Shown here: positions 14,875-17,436 of the stretch, one piece after another
Layout: each line of letters begins with the position of its first letter
Numbering within the stretch: the stretch's first letter is position 1
NCBI GenBank assembly: GCA_036524155.1
Contig: DATDCV010000483.1
Span: 1-17,436, forward strand
Direction: 5' to 3'
Origin: DATDCV01 sp036524155
GTDB taxonomy: Bacteria; Verrucomicrobiota; Verrucomicrobiia; Limisphaerales; UBA8199
Length of the DNA stretch: 17,436 bases
Notes under the pieces: model-generated
What the model saw: the letters and a program-made list of their open reading frames with translations, nothing else
The model's database searches: none
What the model was told of the DNA's origin: nothing
Position numbers and translations under genes: made by a program

Positions 14875-15013
14875 GGATTCTTCAGCCCGCACGGGGCAGC
14901 CAAGTTGACGGTTGACACGTTCAACTACTCTGTCACCCTCGGCGTCATGCTGGGTGAGACCCAAAACCAATTCTCCCACACCCGCCCGGCACTCAGCACA
15001 ACCAGGCGCGCAA

Positions 15014-15072
15014 GAGAGGTCATTCCTATGAACTCCGGATTTCGCGAGCGTGTGGGGTGCGCACAACAATGA
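15014..15072 (+). promoter_or_regulatory. 14-codon upstream ORF with strong Shine-Dalgarno, overlapping the phosphoesterase start
   Basis: GAGAGGT at 15014-15020 is the best ribosome binding site in the window and is well spaced from ATG 15028. That ATG opens MNSGFRERVGCAQQ and stops at TGA 15070-15072, overlapping the next start as ATGA (15069-15072). The main gene's own ATG has no comparable site. This is the arrangement expected for translational coupling or a short leader peptide. It may also be chance; no repeated regulatory codon is apparent. Confidence 0.4.
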
Positions 15073-16322
15073 AACGCGGGACATGGCTGAGAATTGGGAA
15101 GGTGGCCGTCGGCAGCGTGGCGGCGTTGCTCTTGTTGGCCTGGGTTGGCTTTTGGTGCGTCCGCATCGGGGTGTGGCACGACAACGTCAAGCAGTTCTAT
15201 AGTGTGCCGCTGGATGACGGCCCCTACGTGTTTCGCGAAGGCGGGAAACTGCGCATCGCAAATTACGAATTCGTTCCGCCGAAGCTTCGCCACTGGCGGC
15301 GGGTGCTTCGAAGCGCGTGGTCTCAACAAATGGACGGCAGCTACCGGGTGCACGAGCAGATCCTCGAGTTGACCAACCGAACCGCGCTCGACCAGGCCCT
15401 CGCCAGACATCCGGGGCTTGAGTTGGACCTGGCTTCTGCGCCGCAACCCCAGGCGGCGGTCTATACGGCGGCGCGGGTGGCGGCGCTCAGTGACGTTCAC
15501 GGCAGCGCGCGGCACCTGAAAGCGCTGTTGCAGGGCGGCGGGATTGTGGACCCCGAGCTCAATTGGCAGTGGGGCTCGGGACGGCTGGTGGTGGCGGGTG
15601 ATGTGGTTGACAAAGGGCCGGCAGTCATTGAGGCGCTCTGGCTGCTGCGAAAACTCGAGCGGCAGGCGGCCGCCGCGGGCGGCGGGGTGCATGTCTTGCT
15701 GGGCAACCACGAAACCATGCTGTTGGCCGAAAGCAATCCCGGGTCGGGCGTCTTCTACCACGGCCGCAAATACCAGGTCCTGGCCCGGGCGGTGGGCGTG
15801 CCCTACGGTCAATTGTTTGGCCGGACCTCAGAACTTGGAAACTGGCTCCGCACGCGGAACACAGTCGTGCAAATCAACGATGTGATCTTCGTGCACGGGG
15901 GATTTTCCCGCGCGCTGCTGCAACAGAACTGGTCACTCGAGGCTATCAACGGGTGGGGACACAAATTGGTGAACGAAGGGCTGCCGTCCGCCGGACCCAA
16001 TACCAGAACCAACCTCGAACTGCTGGCCAGTTACTGGGGACCCTACGAGTACAAAGGGTATTTCGATACCATCGGCTACATGGAGCAGTTTGATGAATCG
16101 GTCATCACTGATACCCTTCAACGCTACCAGTGCCGCTTGCTGGTCGTCGGTCATGCCGCGGTCCGGTCCATTCAAACCGTCCGTGGCGGTCGCGTGGTGG
16201 CCATTGCAGTCAAGCTCCCGGAGACGGACATTCCGGCGCCGACCCCGGCCGGAGAGTTGTTGCTGCTCGAGGGACAGCAGTGTCTGCGGGTCCGCTCGGA
16301 CGGCACACGTCAGCCACTCTGA
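15069..16322 (+). CDS. Membrane-anchored calcineurin-like metallophosphoesterase
   Basis: 417 residues from ATG 15069. Residues about 11-33 are a single N-terminal membrane helix (VAVGSVAALLLLAWVGFW), so the catalytic part faces outside the cytoplasm or stays tethered. Residues about 35-130 form an N-terminal region without a recognised domain. The PPP-like metallophosphoesterase signature then follows in order: D142 and H144 (SDVHG), D178 and DKGP (VAGDVVDKGP, the GDxxDRG motif with Lys for Arg), N213 and H214 (LLGNHE), H276 (VHGG) and H362 (VVGHAAV). The set resembles Shewanella-type protein phosphatases (Shelphs) more than ApaH. It should hydrolyse phosphate monoesters or diesters with two metal ions; the substrate is unknown. 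A GTG at 15057 in frame is an alternative start. ATG 15069 is preferred because of the ATGA coupling to the short upstream ORF. Confidence 0.88.
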   Translation: MKRGTWLRIGKVAVGSVAALLLLAWVGFWCVRIGVWHDNVKQFYSVPLDDGPYVFREGGKLRIANYEFVPPKLRHWRRVLRSAWSQQMDGSYRVHEQILELTNRTALDQALARHPGLELDLASAPQPQAAVYTAARVAALSDVHGSARHLKALLQGGGIVDPELNWQWGSGRLVVAGDVVDKGPAVIEALWLLRKLERQAAAAGGGVHVLLGNHETMLLAESNPGSGVFYHGRKYQVLARAVGVPYGQLFGRTSELGNWLRTRNTVVQINDVIFVHGGFSRALLQQNWSLEAINGWGHKLVNEGLPSAGPNTRTNLELLASYWGPYEYKGYFDTIGYMEQFDESVITDTLQRYQCRLLVVGHAAVRSIQTVRGGRVVAIAVKLPETDIPAPTPAGELLLLEGQQCLRVRSDGTRQPL

Positions 16323-16412
16323 AGCGGGGCGACCGCTCAGTTGCCCTGGTGCCCGATGTCCGTGGTAAACGGCGTCGCCACTAACAAACACAACTACAAT
16401 CAGAAAACACAT

Positions 16413-17436
16413 ATGAATCCACTCCTGCATCGATCCATACTCGTCGCTGCGTTCGTGGTCTCGTGCCTGGGCGCGGTGTATTCCGCCAGTTCCGATTCAG
16501 GTTCCGGGCAGTCCCGTGACGCCGACGAGGCCACCGGACCGAGGAACCGGATGTTGCCACCCCTGGTGGATCTGGGTCCCGGGCAGAAATACAATGGAGA
16601 GGAGGGGGGCCTCTATCCGGGCGGAAGTAATGTCCGCCCTGCCGCCCACGATGCCGCTGGACAAAAGATCGCCCGAGGCATCGTGCCTTTGGACGCCGAT
16701 GGCCGCCCCGATCCCGTCAACGGCAAGATCGTCATCATGCCCGTCAGCGTTTCGAACGGGTACGGGGCCTGGCATCGCGGCGACGAGACTAATACCTCCA
16801 CAACCTTCATGACCCGCGCGAACGCCAATCCCGCCAGAAACCCGAAGCTCTTTATTGCTTATGGCTTCGAATACCAGCTAGATGGGGGTAATAGGGGCAC
16901 CGGCGATCCTGGCCCGGACAGCATTTTTTACAAATCGCTTGACCAGGGGCTCAAAGACCAGGGAGTCACCCCGCGGCAGGTGCAGATCGTTTGGCTTTCC
17001 ATGCCCGTCTCCGGAATGTCTTGGGGAACCAACCTGCCTCCGGAGGCCAGGACCTTTCCGGCGGATGCCAAACAATCGAAGCACGCTTGGAAGGAGATTG
17101 TCCACGCCATTTACGCCCGCTATCCCAATGTCAAAATCATCTACAGCTCAACCAAAGGGGCGATGTACATGACGCCAAAGGACAACGCCGAGTTTGACGG
17201 GGGCCCCATCGAACCGTGGAATCACGACGCCGCCTGGGGCGTCAAGTGGGTGATTGAGGACCAGATCAACGGCGCTCCGGACCTCAATTACGATCCCGCG
17301 CGAGGACCGGTCAAAGCGCCCTGGCTGTCCTGGGGGCCGTACTTCTGGAGCTATCCAGACGGCGCGCCTCGACATTACGACGGATTCGTCTGGAGCCGCG
17401 CTGATGTGGCCGCGGACGGCTTGCACCCATCGCTCA
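16413..17436 (+). CDS. Secreted SGNH-like hydrolase, partial (3' end beyond the window)
   Basis: The reading frame from ATG 16413 is open for 341 codons to the edge. Residues 1-25 form a signal peptide (SILVAAFVVSCLGAVYSA). The first conserved block is LVDLGPGQKYNGEEGGLYPG (51-70). IVIMPVSVSNGYG places a possible nucleophile at S114 (N115 next to it). IVWLSMPVSGMSW follows, and YPNVKIIYSS. The last visible residues, DGLHPS, match the SGNH block-V Asp and His (D335, H338). The closest class I recall is a family of secreted proteins of unknown activity common in Verrucomicrobiota and Planctomycetes. Esterase or acetylesterase function is inferred only from the SGNH-like motifs. It lies 90 bases after the phosphoesterase stop, same strand, with no strong Shine-Dalgarno (only CAGAAAACAC). 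Confidence 0.72.
   Translation, partial: MNPLLHRSILVAAFVVSCLGAVYSASSDSGSGQSRDADEATGPRNRMLPPLVDLGPGQKYNGEEGGLYPGGSNVRPAAHDAAGQKIARGIVPLDADGRPDPVNGKIVIMPVSVSNGYGAWHRGDETNTSTTFMTRANANPARNPKLFIAYGFEYQLDGGNRGTGDPGPDSIFYKSLDQGLKDQGVTPRQVQIVWLSMPVSGMSWGTNLPPEARTFPADAKQSKHAWKEIVHAIYARYPNVKIIYSSTKGAMYMTPKDNAEFDGGPIEPWNHDAAWGVKWVIEDQINGAPDLNYDPARGPVKAPWLSWGPYFWSYPDGAPRHYDGFVWSRADVAADGLHPSL

Noticed and set aside
14925..15812. 295-codon minus-strand frame opposite the phosphoesterase
   Set aside because: The plus strand carries the complete metallophosphoesterase signature; the minus frame has no recognisable domain.

Overview
This window looks like a GC-rich, gene-sparse stretch of a soil or freshwater bacterium, most likely Verrucomicrobiota (Pedosphaera/Limisphaera-like). 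This is inference. It rests on the many secreted proteins (at least eight with signal peptides or N-terminal anchors), secreted carbohydrate-active enzymes without transporters nearby, a DUF1080 gene remnant, and intergenic spaces filled with short palindromic and 'GCGTCTTTGCGTT'-type hairpin repeats. No rRNA, tRNA, CRISPR array or complete insertion sequence was seen.

Layout. 1-226: non-coding, with CTCTCCTCC-type palindromic repeats. 227-3259: a large secreted protein, PD40 beta-propeller + PA-like insert + M28 metallopeptidase + PDZ. 3260-3499: two hairpin elements. 3500-4315: soluble class III nucleotidyl cyclase. 4367-6064 (-): RmuC. 6371-7171: secreted dienelactone hydrolase. 7282-8328 (-): secreted GH43-like protein. 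8451-8813: a small intact ORF followed by only the C-terminal scrap of a nucleotidyltransferase, a decayed two-gene module. 8925-10478 (-) and 10606-12057 (-): two secreted glycoside hydrolases (clan GH-A, GH30-like; and GHL15-like) separated by a perfect 28-bp inverted repeat that supplies the stop codon of the second. 12116-12362: the 3' scrap of a DUF1080 gene abutting a perfect 26-bp inverted repeat. 12429-12950: secreted CGWC thioredoxin-fold protein.

12951-15030 is the most rearranged part. It holds a small secreted protein of unknown function (13568-13960, -), a truncated second copy of it (12965-13123, -), three copies of a shared hairpin-bearing intergenic block, a 178-nt nested palindrome, and a HicB-HicA toxin-antitoxin pair (14113-14513, -). 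Downstream is a membrane-anchored calcineurin-like phosphoesterase (15069-16322), preceded by a 14-codon ORF with a strong Shine-Dalgarno that overlaps its start (ATGA). A secreted SGNH-like hydrolase runs off the right edge (16413-17436).

How the genes relate. The GH43-like, GH30-like, GHL15-like, DLH and SGNH-like proteins plus the DUF1080 remnant fit extracellular or periplasmic polysaccharide degradation, but they do not form one operon. I see no clear new multi-gene defence or biosynthetic system. The most unusual material is the repeat-driven architecture and gene decay around 10.5-15.0 kb and the broken nucleotidyltransferase module at 8.45-8.81 kb.
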